Positions 1-8,075 of a DNA stretch of 15,823 bases are shown piece after piece (position 1 is the first letter of the stretch; each line of letters opens with the position of its first letter). The notes under the pieces were generated by a model. That model searched no databases and was not told where the DNA came from. It saw only the letters and a list, made by a program, of their open reading frames with translations. This DNA is from Candidatus Equibacterium intestinale (GTDB lineage Bacteria; Bacteroidota; Bacteroidia; Bacteroidales; UBA932). The stretch is taken from positions 1 to 15,823 of the forward strand of contig JAGHVP010000101.1 in the NCBI GenBank assembly GCA_018064305.1, given 5' to 3'. A program made the position numbers and the translations under genes.

Positions 1-18
1 GTGGTTTGTGCCTGCAAA

Positions 19-35
19 GGAAAATAAAATTTTCC
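19..35 (-). terminator. Possible hairpin terminator after the large M64 lipoprotein gene
   Basis: A perfect 7-bp inverted repeat (GGAAAAT / ATTTTCC) with a 3-base loop lies 18 bases past the stop of the minus-strand lipoprotein gene. Read on that strand the stem is followed by only three T residues, so it is a weak match to a classical intrinsic terminator. The stem is also AT-rich. Its position is right for ending the dipeptidase/M64 transcript, but the function is inferred. Confidence 0.4.
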
Positions 36-53
36 ATATTGCAAAATAGTTGG

Positions 54-3000
54 CTAATTTTCTAATATTACCGGCCTTGGAAGAGGGACAAATCCCGGAG
101 GTGGAGCCATCAGGCCGCTTCGCGGCTGCCCTGCCTTGGTGGGCGGAACACGGTTTATCTCATCGTATTTCACAAAATCCTCGAAGTCGTATTCAGCGTC
201 AGCGCCGTAGGCCAGACGGAACAGCCTGTAATAGATGATTTCGCGTGAAGGAGCGTTGAAACCGCCTGTATTGTATCTCATCATGCTGTTCTCTGAAGAC
301 CTGAAGGCACCCGTCCAATATGTGCACGCCCCCTCGAACACTCCCAGTCCTTCGTCACGGTAGCGTTCGTCATAAAGGAAGCGGCTCCACAGCACAGAGG
401 CACTGTCAGTGGTGAAATCGACATTCCTGTAATAACCCCGGAGCTGCAGGCCGCGGTAGTTGGAAATTTCTTCCCGCGAAATAGCGCCGTTCCTTTCGTA
501 GGCATACTCGTCTTCAAGCTTGCCGAATGCATGCCCGCCAACTTCATGCTGCAATACCTGGCACAATTCTTCCCGACTGGTACACAGTGGAATATACGAG
601 ACGGCATTCCCATATCCATAATCCGTTATCTCTCCACTGGTGAACTTCAAATACGTTGTTCCACCATACACAGGCCTGTTCATCAAAACAACCATCACGG
701 CATTATCCATTTCTTCATCAGAAAGAACAGACTGAGCGTAATATCTCACCATACTGTCATCACCTCCCACACGCGATCCGCTACCGAAATAAGTCGAGAG
801 AGCTGTTTCCGCACCGTCCTCATATACGTCAGTCGGAGAAACAGCAGTGACAACGTAGATGTTGAACAAGTCTCTGAAGCTCCTGTAGGGCTCGATATCA
901 AACAGATATTCTACTGCTTCCTCCATCAGGGAATCGTATTCTCCAGATGCTATCTGCCTGTCAGAGAAAGCATCTCCCATAATCACCAGGTTGATGCCGT
1001 TACCCACCACAGCCTTCTGGAGTATCCTGTATGTCCTGTCAGAAGAGAAGTCCTCGGAATAGTACAGCCCTTCTTTCCTATATCCATTCTGCCGGATTTC
1101 AACCGTCTTGGTAATATTGCCGGCCTTACAGGAAATTGTGGACACGCGCGGCTTGAACTGATAGTTCGTGTCTACTCTGACCATGAAACGTCCCGCCGTT
1201 TCGGTCTGCGTGACATCAAACCATTTATCAGCACTCCACTGCATTTCTGATACGACAGAGATATCTACGTTGGAGTTCAAATCCATAAAGAGATCCCCGC
1301 CTTCCCAGTCACATCGCAGCATAGGAGTATCGACATCGAGGTATATATTTTCGCTCTGAACCACTTTGTGCATCCTCACTGCTCCGGCCAGCGTATCTCC
1401 AATGAAGATTGATGCTGTACGTTCCTGCCTTGTCGTATTCGGAGAAGCGACAAGATAGTAATAGTTCTCCTTTGCACCCTGCCTATATGTAATCCAGGGC
1501 TGATCTTCTGGTATATATATCTGATAATCAATGTTTGAACTGATTATTATCAGCGATTCTCCACCTTCAGCTCCGAACAGGCTGCTGCTTGATGACAGTA
1601 CGACGGAAGGAGGTGGCTGTGTGAACTTGAGACCTATCCTCTGACCATAGGCATCTTTCAAGGTAATTCCCCAGGTACGGTAAGAATCAGCAGCCTCTAC
1701 AATAAAGACGAATGTCGAATCGGTCCGCCTCTCTTTGTCTTCGGTAATAAATGAAGGCATCATCATTTCGTTGTAGAAAGCACCTTCTGACGGCGTTATC
1801 TCAACAATCACTTCACCTCCTACAGGAGATAATTCAAACTCTTCCTGCTTTGCCCGGAAAGGCGGCAGCGGAGCATGGAAATCCTGCATGAAGCAGAATG
1901 AATGGCGCAGACCGAAGTCTGTCGTGACCTCAACTTCGCACAGGCGGCTGCTGTCTCCTGCATTTTCAGGAACTTCAAGCATCACCGTACTGCCACTTGA
2001 AGTAACTGTTATCCAATCAGATGCGGAGACTTTATAGTCCACATTGCTCTTCACTGTGAATGTCCGCCGGCACTCATACGGATCAATGTCATCAAAACTT
2101 CCCGGACTGACGTCAAGATATGCCGCCGACTGCACAACCTGCAGCGTATCAGCGGCCTCACCGGCAACAAACCTCACGAGGCATTCACGGGCGGCGCCAG
2201 TGAAATATGTATCAACAGCAAATGTCTGATTACCAAGGTCGTGAATCCAGTCGCAATCACTGTCAAAGATGTAGGAATAATCTTCGGCATACACCTTCAC
2301 CCGGGTCTCTCCACCTTCCGGGCCGAAGTCCGTACGGTCGATGTCGAGCATGCTTCTTCCAGGTGACTGTGTCACAACTATGTCATGCGAGATGCCGTAG
2401 TCGGTGTTGGTTATTGAAAAGCCTCCCCTGCGCGCTTCACCAGAAGGATTTGCCGGAGCGGAAATTTCAAGTATGCCGTCTTCACCCATCCTGTGGCCGA
2501 GCCATGTCACATCGGGCGGCAACGTTACGAAAGGAACGTTTGCATCTACCTCAAGCTCAGCGCTTCCGCCAGATCCGGCAAGGAAAAATTCTGTCTTTGA
2601 AACATTTATCCAGGCGGCGTTCTGAACCACATTCACAACAACCCTCACCCCTTCTCCGGCAAAGGCTATGGAAGCCGAGCGCCCCTCTCCGGAGGTGTTT
2701 CTTTCGATGACAAAAGTATCGGGCACGCCACCCTCGGCCAGCCAGTCCGCCGACTTGTCGATGATGTGCGTATATTCAATGTTTGAATCGATCCGGAGCT
2801 GTATTGTGCCACCGTCAGGGCCGAGCATGAAATCTGTCTCATCTATAGTGATATACGGCGCTACAGGCTCTTCTGGCTCTTCCGGATCGTCAGGATTGAC
2901 CGGTGGATCATCCGGGTCTTCAGGCTCTTCAGGTACTTCCGGCTCCTCGGCAGCCTCCTGAACAATCCTTACAGTATGCTCCAACCCGTATTCCGTGATG

Positions 3001-5879
3001 AAGATCACGTATGTCTCCCTCTGCCTGTATGTCTCGTTTTCAGAGAGCACGAAGGAGTATTCACCTTCAGCCGTATCCTCTCTTGAGATCCAGCTCTCCG
3101 ACGGCAGGTCTTCTGTATATTCGATGTTTGAAGAAACGGTGAAATGTGCTGCACCGCCCTCTGCAGCAACCACACAGCTGTCTGCCGAGACAAGCAGGAC
3201 GGGTGCTTCCTGCCTTACCTTCACCCTTTCGCTGAAGCCCGGTGCATCAATCAGGACTGCGGCCTCACGCGGTTTTCCGGAAGTATTCTTGCCCACGGTG
3301 TAGTTCAGGCTGCCGTTGGATTTCAACCACACGGGCTGGTCTTCCACGGTACAGGTATAGTCGAGGTTGGTATGCAGGTCTATCTTAAATCCGCCGCCCT
3401 TGGGAGCGAAGGCAAACTCTTTTTCCGATATTATGAAGACATCTTTCTGCCGCTGCCTTACCGGCACGCTCACCTTGAGGCCGAAATCGGGCGCTGTGAC
3501 AGACAGAGCGGCCTCCCGCCAGGTTTCGGATGTGTTTTCCTGGGCAGCCACATCCAATCCGCCACCCACTTCAGAGACTTTCAGCCAGAAGCAGCCGGGC
3601 AGCCCGACAATGTATTTCACATTGCTTTCCACAGATATTCCGGCAGAGCCTCCCGCAGTATCGAACTCCAGCTCCGATTCGGAAAGCCTTATATATGCAG
3701 CAGCCTGTGACACAGTTACTTCCGTGGCAGACTTGCCATCCGTGAAGATGATATGCCCCACACGCGGCCCGCCCGAAGTGTTCCTGTCCACATCAAAGGA
3801 TAGAGGTTTTGCACTTTCCCTGATCCAGCCACAGCCTTCCTCCACACTGTAGGAATACGGGACATTGGCAAGAACTTTTATCTGGCACGAGCCCCCGTAT
3901 GGATCGAACTGGAACTGCTTCTGCGACAAGCTGAAGACATCCTTTGCACTTTGAGTCACAGCTATCGTGTCGGAAAGCCCGTAGAAGTCGTTGGTTATTA
4001 CCACCCTGCCTTTTCGAGCATCCATGCCTTCATTCGGCATTGCCTTGATCTGCAGAATGTTATCTTTTATGCTTGCACTCAGCCAGTCTGACGGCAGAGC
4101 ACTTGCCTCGAAGTCTATATTCGTATCAACGGCAAGAGCCAACTGCCCGCCGTCATCGGTGAAACTGACAAGCGAGTCTGCCACAGCCAGCGTGGGGTGC
4201 CGCTGGGACAGAGTCACCACCGCCTTGAACGCCTTGCCGGTAAACACTATATCCGCCTTTCTGTCAGAGCTTTCCGGATTGCGCCGTACAAAGAAGACCT
4301 TCAGGCTGTCTGAAGACTTGTCCAGGTTTTCTCTAACCCAGTCGGGATTGCCCTCCACCACGTAGTCATACGGAATATTTGTGTGGATGTGAACCTCGAC
4401 CTCCTCTCCTGCCGAAGGCACTTCAATCTTCTGCGGTGACACCTCCATCACATCTTTCTGCCCCTGATGGACCACCACCGTATCGGCTATCTGGAAATGG
4501 TCGTTCGAGAAGATCATCCTGCATTCGCGCGGCTGCTCCTCGGCCGTCTCTGCTACTCTCAGCACAAATACACCAGGCTCCTCCTCATTTATCCTGCACC
4601 ATTCTTCTTCAGGCATAACAAGCTCATAATCAATGTTATGCTTAAAGAACAGCGTATCTCTTCCACCACCTATGGAATAGTCGAAACGCATACGGGAGTA
4701 ATCCATCACCAGCCTTTCCTGGAATACATCTATGGCCTCGGCGCGCCCCGCATCATGCAGCGCTATGCGGCAGCTGCGGTCAGATCCGGAGTGGTTCTGG
4801 CTCAACTGTATTATCCTGCGGTAAGGCTTGCCGGGGGGAGTCACCAGGGTGACCCAGCTGCAGCCCGCATCACAGTCGAACTGCCTGCCGGCATCGAAAT
4901 CTATGATGAATGACACCGAATCGGGACTGAACTCGAACTCCGGCGCGGGGTTGTCGGCAAAAAGGTCTGTGCGCCCTTGTATCAGGGTGAGCGTGTCACT
5001 TACATTATACTCACTGTTACAGAATATTACAGAGCACTCGCGGGCATAGTACTCCGGATTGGCGTCCATCACGAACTTATACAGGTTGTATGTCTCGACG
5101 CCGTCGGCAGTCACTTCAGTGAATGCACTCTCTTCAAGCCTCAGATACTCGAGCTGAGGCATCACAATATCGTAGCTTACATTGCTCCCGACGCGGATAG
5201 GCATGGTCCTGCCTTCCTGTGGCATTATTGTATCGCGCGTATCGCAGTTCAGGACAGCGGGATGCTGGGTGATTGTGACCTTCCTCTCGATGCCGTTGCC
5301 GCTGAAACTTATCCCTGCTGTACGGTCCACCCCTTCGTTGTTCCTTCCTACGGTAAAATGCAGTTTGTCGTGGTTCAGGGCCTTGGTCTGCACACACTCT
5401 ATCCAGGGACTGTCTATCTTGTATGAATAGCTGATATTGGCATCGACATTTATCACGAAGCTTCCTCCAGGCGCTTCGAAAACTGCCTGGTCGATAGATG
5501 TAAGGTCCAATATGTCAAGCTGTTCCTGCTTGATTACAATTGTACCGGTGTGGGTGGCTGAAGTAATCCTGATGGTGGCCGTGCGGGTGTACGAGTCGTA
5601 GTTGTCGGAGAGTTTCACACCAAGTGTGGCACCTCCCGAACCTCCGTCCTTCGGGGTGACGGTGCACCATCCACCGCCTTCCTCCACCGTTGCCTTCCAA
5701 AGGTTACGCGAAAAGAAGTTGAAGCGGTAAGTGTTGGCTTCGCCGCCGACTACAAGGACTGTGTCGATGTAAACATTGCTCTCGGGCTGCACGGGAGTGG
5801 GGTCTACCTTCTCTCTGCAAGCCGCAAGCACCAGCAGCATCACTGCCGGCAGCAAGAACATCGTCCGCAACCCTTTCAT
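54..5879 (-). CDS. Giant lipoprotein: ~18 tandem BACON domains with C-terminal M64 zinc peptidase
   Basis: A 1941-residue protein. Residues 1-21 form a lipoprotein signal peptide ending in the lipobox L-A-A-C with Cys21, so it is predicted to be lipid-anchored, probably on the outer membrane. About 18 repeats of roughly 86 residues fill positions 37-1598. Each ends in a V-x-[VI]-x-Q strand typical of BACON (Ig-like) domains. A Pro/Asp/Glu linker (978-1008) interrupts the array after repeat 11. From about 1605 to the end it matches peptidase family M64 (IgA peptidase family): an N-I/L-V-I-M-G-D-A motif, then H1778-E-V-G-G-H1783 followed by G-K-L-E-D-E-Y, and a later S-M-M turn and F-N-A-P-S-R-E segment. 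The spacing is HExxxH. The gene follows the C69 dipeptidase gene after 10 bp, so the two are probably co-transcribed. The family assignment is firm; the substrate is unknown, and host mucin-like or IgA-like glycoprotein is inference. Confidence 0.92.
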   Translation of the reverse strand: MKGLRTMFLLPAVMLLVLAACREKVDPTPVQPESNVYIDTVLVVGGEANTYRFNFFSRNLWKATVEEGGGWCTVTPKDGGSGGATLGVKLSDNYDSYTRTATIRITSATHTGTIVIKQEQLDILDLTSIDQAVFEAPGGSFVINVDANISYSYKIDSPWIECVQTKALNHDKLHFTVGRNNEGVDRTAGISFSGNGIERKVTITQHPAVLNCDTRDTIMPQEGRTMPIRVGSNVSYDIVMPQLEYLRLEESAFTEVTADGVETYNLYKFVMDANPEYYARECSVIFCNSEYNVSDTLTLIQGRTDLFADNPAPEFEFSPDSVSFIIDFDAGRQFDCDAGCSWVTLVTPPGKPYRRIIQLSQNHSGSDRSCRIALHDAGRAEAIDVFQERLVMDYSRMRFDYSIGGGRDTLFFKHNIDYELVMPEEEWCRINEEEPGVFVLRVAETAEEQPRECRMIFSNDHFQIADTVVVHQGQKDVMEVSPQKIEVPSAGEEVEVHIHTNIPYDYVVEGNPDWVRENLDKSSDSLKVFFVRRNPESSDRKADIVFTGKAFKAVVTLSQRHPTLAVADSLVSFTDDGGQLALAVDTNIDFEASALPSDWLSASIKDNILQIKAMPNEGMDARKGRVVITNDFYGLSDTIAVTQSAKDVFSLSQKQFQFDPYGGSCQIKVLANVPYSYSVEEGCGWIRESAKPLSFDVDRNTSGGPRVGHIIFTDGKSATEVTVSQAAAYIRLSESELEFDTAGGSAGISVESNVKYIVGLPGCFWLKVSEVGGGLDVAAQENTSETWREAALSVTAPDFGLKVSVPVRQRQKDVFIISEKEFAFAPKGGGFKIDLHTNLDYTCTVEDQPVWLKSNGSLNYTVGKNTSGKPREAAVLIDAPGFSERVKVRQEAPVLLVSADSCVVAAEGGAAHFTVSSNIEYTEDLPSESWISREDTAEGEYSFVLSENETYRQRETYVIFITEYGLEHTVRIVQEAAEEPEVPEEPEDPDDPPVNPDDPEEPEEPVAPYITIDETDFMLGPDGGTIQLRIDSNIEYTHIIDKSADWLAEGGVPDTFVIERNTSGEGRSASIAFAGEGVRVVVNVVQNAAWINVSKTEFFLAGSGGSAELEVDANVPFVTLPPDVTWLGHRMGEDGILEISAPANPSGEARRGGFSITNTDYGISHDIVVTQSPGRSMLDIDRTDFGPEGGETRVKVYAEDYSYIFDSDCDWIHDLGNQTFAVDTYFTGAARECLVRFVAGEAADTLQVVQSAAYLDVSPGSFDDIDPYECRRTFTVKSNVDYKVSASDWITVTSSGSTVMLEVPENAGDSSRLCEVEVTTDFGLRHSFCFMQDFHAPLPPFRAKQEEFELSPVGGEVIVEITPSEGAFYNEMMMPSFITEDKERRTDSTFVFIVEAADSYRTWGITLKDAYGQRIGLKFTQPPPSVVLSSSSSLFGAEGGESLIIISSNIDYQIYIPEDQPWITYRQGAKENYYYLVASPNTTRQERTASIFIGDTLAGAVRMHKVVQSENIYLDVDTPMLRCDWEGGDLFMDLNSNVDISVVSEMQWSADKWFDVTQTETAGRFMVRVDTNYQFKPRVSTISCKAGNITKTVEIRQNGYRKEGLYYSEDFSSDRTYRILQKAVVGNGINLVIMGDAFSDRQIASGEYDSLMEEAVEYLFDIEPYRSFRDLFNIYVVTAVSPTDVYEDGAETALSTYFGSGSRVGGDDSMVRYYAQSVLSDEEMDNAVMVVLMNRPVYGGTTYLKFTSGEITDYGYGNAVSYIPLCTSREELCQVLQHEVGGHAFGKLEDEYAYERNGAISREEISNYRGLQLRGYYRNVDFTTDSASVLWSRFLYDERYRDEGLGVFEGACTYWTGAFRSSENSMMRYNTGGFNAPSREIIYYRLFRLAYGADAEYDFEDFVKYDEINRVPPTKAGQPRSGLMAPPPGFVPLPRPVILEN
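1086..5771 (-). repeat. Tandem BACON-domain array, ~18 copies, alternating two types
   Basis: I counted repeats by their final strand with an invariant Gln (for example V-T-I-T-Q, L-T-L-I-Q, V-T-V-S-Q). Repeat 1 is a canonical BACON with W-C-T-V-T-P. Repeats 2-15 alternate. Type A has Y-x-Y-x-x-E before the central Trp, then R-N-T-S-G. Type B has a Pro shortly before the Trp, then a [ST]-N-x-x-Y-G-[LI] segment, an often D-T-[LIV] strand, and a Q-x-x-K-D-V-[FM] exit. Repeats 16-18 are more diverged. The repeats are homologous at protein level and do not look nearly identical at DNA level. BACON domains are known as carbohydrate-binding candidates or as stalks; a stalk role here is inference. 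Confidence 0.82.
2856..2948 (-). other. Acidic Pro/Glu/Asp-rich linker within the BACON array
   Basis: This segment encodes residues 978-1008 of the large M64 lipoprotein. It is made almost only of Pro, Glu and Asp, with one Asn and a few Val/Ala. It sits exactly between BACON repeats 11 and 12 and splits the stalk into an 11-repeat and a 7-repeat block. It is probably an extended flexible hinge. The second M64 lipoprotein has a related P-V-N-P-containing linker, but there it lies directly after the lipid anchor. Confidence 0.8.
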
Positions 5880-5889
5880 CTAAGCAGAA

Positions 5890-7584
5890 CTACTTGACCA
5901 TCAACACATCACCATGATCCTTGACAATGGCACGGAGCCAGTGCTCACGCTGTGCAGGATGCTCGGGAGAGGCAGGGATATCTGTATCGGGATGCAGTTT
6001 CACGTAATCCCCGTTCTCATCCTGGACCTTCACGTTGCCGTCGAGATATTTTACAAGAAGATTGTTTTCAAGACCGTTCCAGCGTTCCATCATTTCATCT
6101 GCAAGTTCAGATGATGCCGTGGTCATAAGCTTCCTGGCCTTCTTCACCTTGCCTTTCTCGATGAATTTCAAGGCCATCCCGTCGGTCTGAGCCACCTTAT
6201 CGAAGCAGACAGCCTCGAAATCCTTTATCTCCTTTGTAACTACAGGAGCAACGCGGTCATAGAAGAGATATGCGAAGTGAGCGACCTTGTTGACCTGCCA
6301 GAATGCAGAAGTTGCAGAATATTCGGTCATGCTTCCGTTACCCTCCCTGAAAGGTTCTGGCGAAGCAAGGATATTGGTATAGACGGGTGTGAGTGCAGAA
6401 GTTGCAGCATCATCCACACCGAACCATAGGATGCCTCCCAGCTCGTCGGGAAGCCAGCCGCGGCTCTGGCAGAGGATCCAGAATCCGGTCTGCTGTGTAG
6501 CCAGCGCACGCTCGTGCACGTATGTCTGACCGTCAAGCTCGAAGTCCATGGGACGCCATCTGTAAGGGCAGGCATTGTTGCCGGCACCCACGTCCTGTGT
6601 CATGTCCATGGGGGTGTTTTCGAAATGGTCACGCATCACATCGGCAAGTGCGCCCAGCTCCACCTTCTTTGCAGGTTTGATGAAAAGCGGCATCTTGTGG
6701 CCGAGGTTGTGTCCCATTGCAAAGTCAAGCCAGTCAGAAGCGGGAGCGCTGTGCTCACCCTCTTCATCCTCCCAGACGAAAGTACCTCCACCAAGGATAT
6801 TATATGCCGCCCATACACGTGCTTCACATGCCCTTGCACCGGAGAAATCGATGGGGCAGTATGCATCACAGAAGCTGAACTCCTCATCCGGACCGTCGAA
6901 ATAACCTTTTTCGCGGGCGAATGTGATGACATCTTTTGAATAAAGACAGTTTTCTGGATCGTCCAGGGGGAAGGTGCTGATACGCGCCTGATTGGCGTGA
7001 GAGCAGATATATCCGTCGGGAACACGGCGGGCAACCCATACCGCACCTGTACCGTCACCCTTGCTTACTATCTCCATGATCCAGGCCTCGTCGGGATCGG
7101 CCACAGAGAATGACTCTCCGGGAGATACATATCCATAGGTCTGGCATAGCGCGTCCATGATCTGTATGGCCTCGCGTGCGCTTGATGCCCGCTGGAGGGT
7201 GGTGTAGATGAGTGCACCATATTCCATGATACCGCTGCCGCCTTCAAGCTCGGCACGGCCGCCGAAAGTGGTTTCGGTGATTGTTACCTGACGGGCGTTC
7301 ATATTGCCCACTGTCTGGATTGTCTGCGGAACCTGGGGGATGTCTCCCATGTAACGTCCTTCGTCCCAGCCGTACACCTTGAACATATCCCCTTCCTTGA
7401 AGCTGCCTGCAGGATGGAAATAAAGCTCACCGTACAGCTGATGGCTGTCGGCCGAGTATGTCACCATTACAGAACCGTCGGCAGACGCTCCTTTGGTTAC
7501 AATTACATTGCTGCACGCCCATGAATAAGTGGTAAAGAGCGCACCTGCAACTATGAGGGCCGCTATTGCATAAATTTTTTTCAT
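5890..7584 (-). CDS. Secreted peptidase family C69 (dipeptidase, Ntn hydrolase)
   Basis: A 564-residue exported dipeptidase of family C69, hydrolysing dipeptides with an N-terminal Cys nucleophile. I start it at the ATG at 7584, which gives a normal signal peptide (M-K-K then a hydrophobic stretch). An upstream in-frame ATG at 7620 would add a polar 12-residue extension that overlaps the divergent promoter. Cleavage after S-W-A would leave Cys24 as the mature N-terminus, followed by S-N-V-I-V-T-K-G-A-S-A-D-G-S, the family's nucleophile region. Other family landmarks are Y-G-E-L-Y-F-H-P-A-G, the segment H196-A-N-Q-A-R201, R-A-L-A-T-Q-Q-T-G and G-G-I-L-W-F-G-V-D-D. The length fits Bacteroidota members. 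It is the first gene of a two-gene unit, 10 bp before the BACON-M64 lipoprotein, suggesting it trims peptides released by that protease. Confidence 0.92.
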   Translation of the reverse strand: MKKIYAIAALIVAGALFTTYSWACSNVIVTKGASADGSVMVTYSADSHQLYGELYFHPAGSFKEGDMFKVYGWDEGRYMGDIPQVPQTIQTVGNMNARQVTITETTFGGRAELEGGSGIMEYGALIYTTLQRASSAREAIQIMDALCQTYGYVSPGESFSVADPDEAWIMEIVSKGDGTGAVWVARRVPDGYICSHANQARISTFPLDDPENCLYSKDVITFAREKGYFDGPDEEFSFCDAYCPIDFSGARACEARVWAAYNILGGGTFVWEDEEGEHSAPASDWLDFAMGHNLGHKMPLFIKPAKKVELGALADVMRDHFENTPMDMTQDVGAGNNACPYRWRPMDFELDGQTYVHERALATQQTGFWILCQSRGWLPDELGGILWFGVDDAATSALTPVYTNILASPEPFREGNGSMTEYSATSAFWQVNKVAHFAYLFYDRVAPVVTKEIKDFEAVCFDKVAQTDGMALKFIEKGKVKKARKLMTTASSELADEMMERWNGLENNLLVKYLDGNVKVQDENGDYVKLHPDTDIPASPEHPAQREHWLRAIVKDHGDVLMVK

Positions 7585-7606
7585 ATCGTGTGTTTTTCTA
7601 ACTTTG
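7575..7606 (+). promoter_or_regulatory. Putative Bacteroidota-type promoter for the small secreted protein
   Basis: TAACTTTG at 7599-7606 matches the Bacteroides -7 consensus TAnnTTTG exactly. A TTTT at 7575-7578, 20 bases upstream, is a 3-of-4 match to the -33 TTTG. The start site would fall near 7613, giving a leader of about 28 bases. The element lies between the divergent genes and overlaps the optional upstream extension of the C69 ORF, which supports the shorter C69 start. Confidence 0.55.
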
Positions 7607-7640
7607 TCGGAAATTAACATTGAAAATAAAACGCTAAGTT

Positions 7641-8072
7641 ATGAAATCTTTGGCAAAATACATATTTGTGATGCTGTTTTCTGCCGCTGCAGCCACTTTC
7701 ACGGCGGATGCACAGAACAACGGACAGTCACAGGCCGAGCCTGATTATGAGAAGCAGATCAAGCAGCAGGTCGACTATTTCATAGAGACCTACCATCTTG
7801 ACGACATCCAGGCCTTCCGTCTCGACACCCTGCTTCAGCACTATCTTCCCATCTATAACGAAGAGGTTGACAAGCTGAAGTCTTCCGGCATCTCCATGAT
7901 GGAATCATACCAGCCCATGCTCGACAAATGGGCCGATTTCTTTGACCGTTCTTACGAAAAGATCTTCACCCCGGAGCAGTGGAAACGCTATCTCAAGTCA
8001 GCTGCCGGCAAAGAGAAGAAGAAAAGGGACATCCGCATGGCCGAGGCCGCTGCAGGCTCCTCAAAGAAATAA
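7641..8072 (+). CDS. Small secreted helical protein of unknown function
   Basis: A 143-residue protein that I do not recognise as a named family. Residues 1-24 are a clear signal peptide with cleavage at A-D-A followed by Gln25. The mature part is highly charged and looks almost wholly helical. The pattern Y-F-I-E-T-Y-H-L-D-D-I-Q-A-F-R-L-D, then a W-x-x-F-F-x-R-S-Y segment and T-P-E-Q-W-K-R-Y-L, loosely resembles Spy/CpxP-type periplasmic helical proteins with an L-T-x-x-Q motif, but I would not assign that family. The tail is Lys/Ala-rich. It is transcribed divergently from the C69/M64 pair and ends 3 bp from the stop of the second M64 gene. A partner, chaperone or inhibitor of the neighbouring proteases is possible but only inferred from position. 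Confidence 0.85.
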   Translation: MKSLAKYIFVMLFSAAAATFTADAQNNGQSQAEPDYEKQIKQQVDYFIETYHLDDIQAFRLDTLLQHYLPIYNEEVDKLKSSGISMMESYQPMLDKWADFFDRSYEKIFTPEQWKRYLKSAAGKEKKKRDIRMAEAAAGSSKK

Positions 8073-8075
8073 CCG

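Noticed and set aside
54..170. Possible type IX secretion C-terminal domain on the M64 lipoprotein
   Set aside because: The C-terminus is a short Pro-rich tail directly after the M64 domain and has no CTD-like beta-sandwich motif; the protein also has a lipoprotein signal.
531..1250. 239-codon plus-strand frame opposite the M64 domain
   Set aside because: Shadow of the conserved M64 coding sequence; the composition follows the reversed codons of the real gene.
2668..2961. Ser/Gly-rich plus-strand frame
   Set aside because: The S-S-G-S-S-G pattern is just the reverse reading of the Pro/Glu/Asp linker codons.
1086..5771. Regular ~260-bp spacing suggesting a nucleotide repeat or CRISPR-like array
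   Set aside because: The periodicity comes from diverged protein domains in one long frame; there are no short near-identical direct repeats with unique spacers.
7501..7584. Reading the C69 signal peptide as a lipoprotein signal because of Ala-Cys
   Set aside because: S-W-A-C is a poor lipobox, and the Cys aligns with the catalytic nucleophile of family C69.
7585..7620. Upstream start for the C69 dipeptidase (ATG at 7620)
   Set aside because: It would place 12 polar residues before a normal signal peptide and overlaps the divergent promoter at 7599-7606.
7634..7641. Minus-strand TAACTTAG as -7 box for the C69/M64 unit
   Set aside because: Only a partial match to TAnnTTTG with no -33 at a usable distance; the true promoter of this unit was not found.
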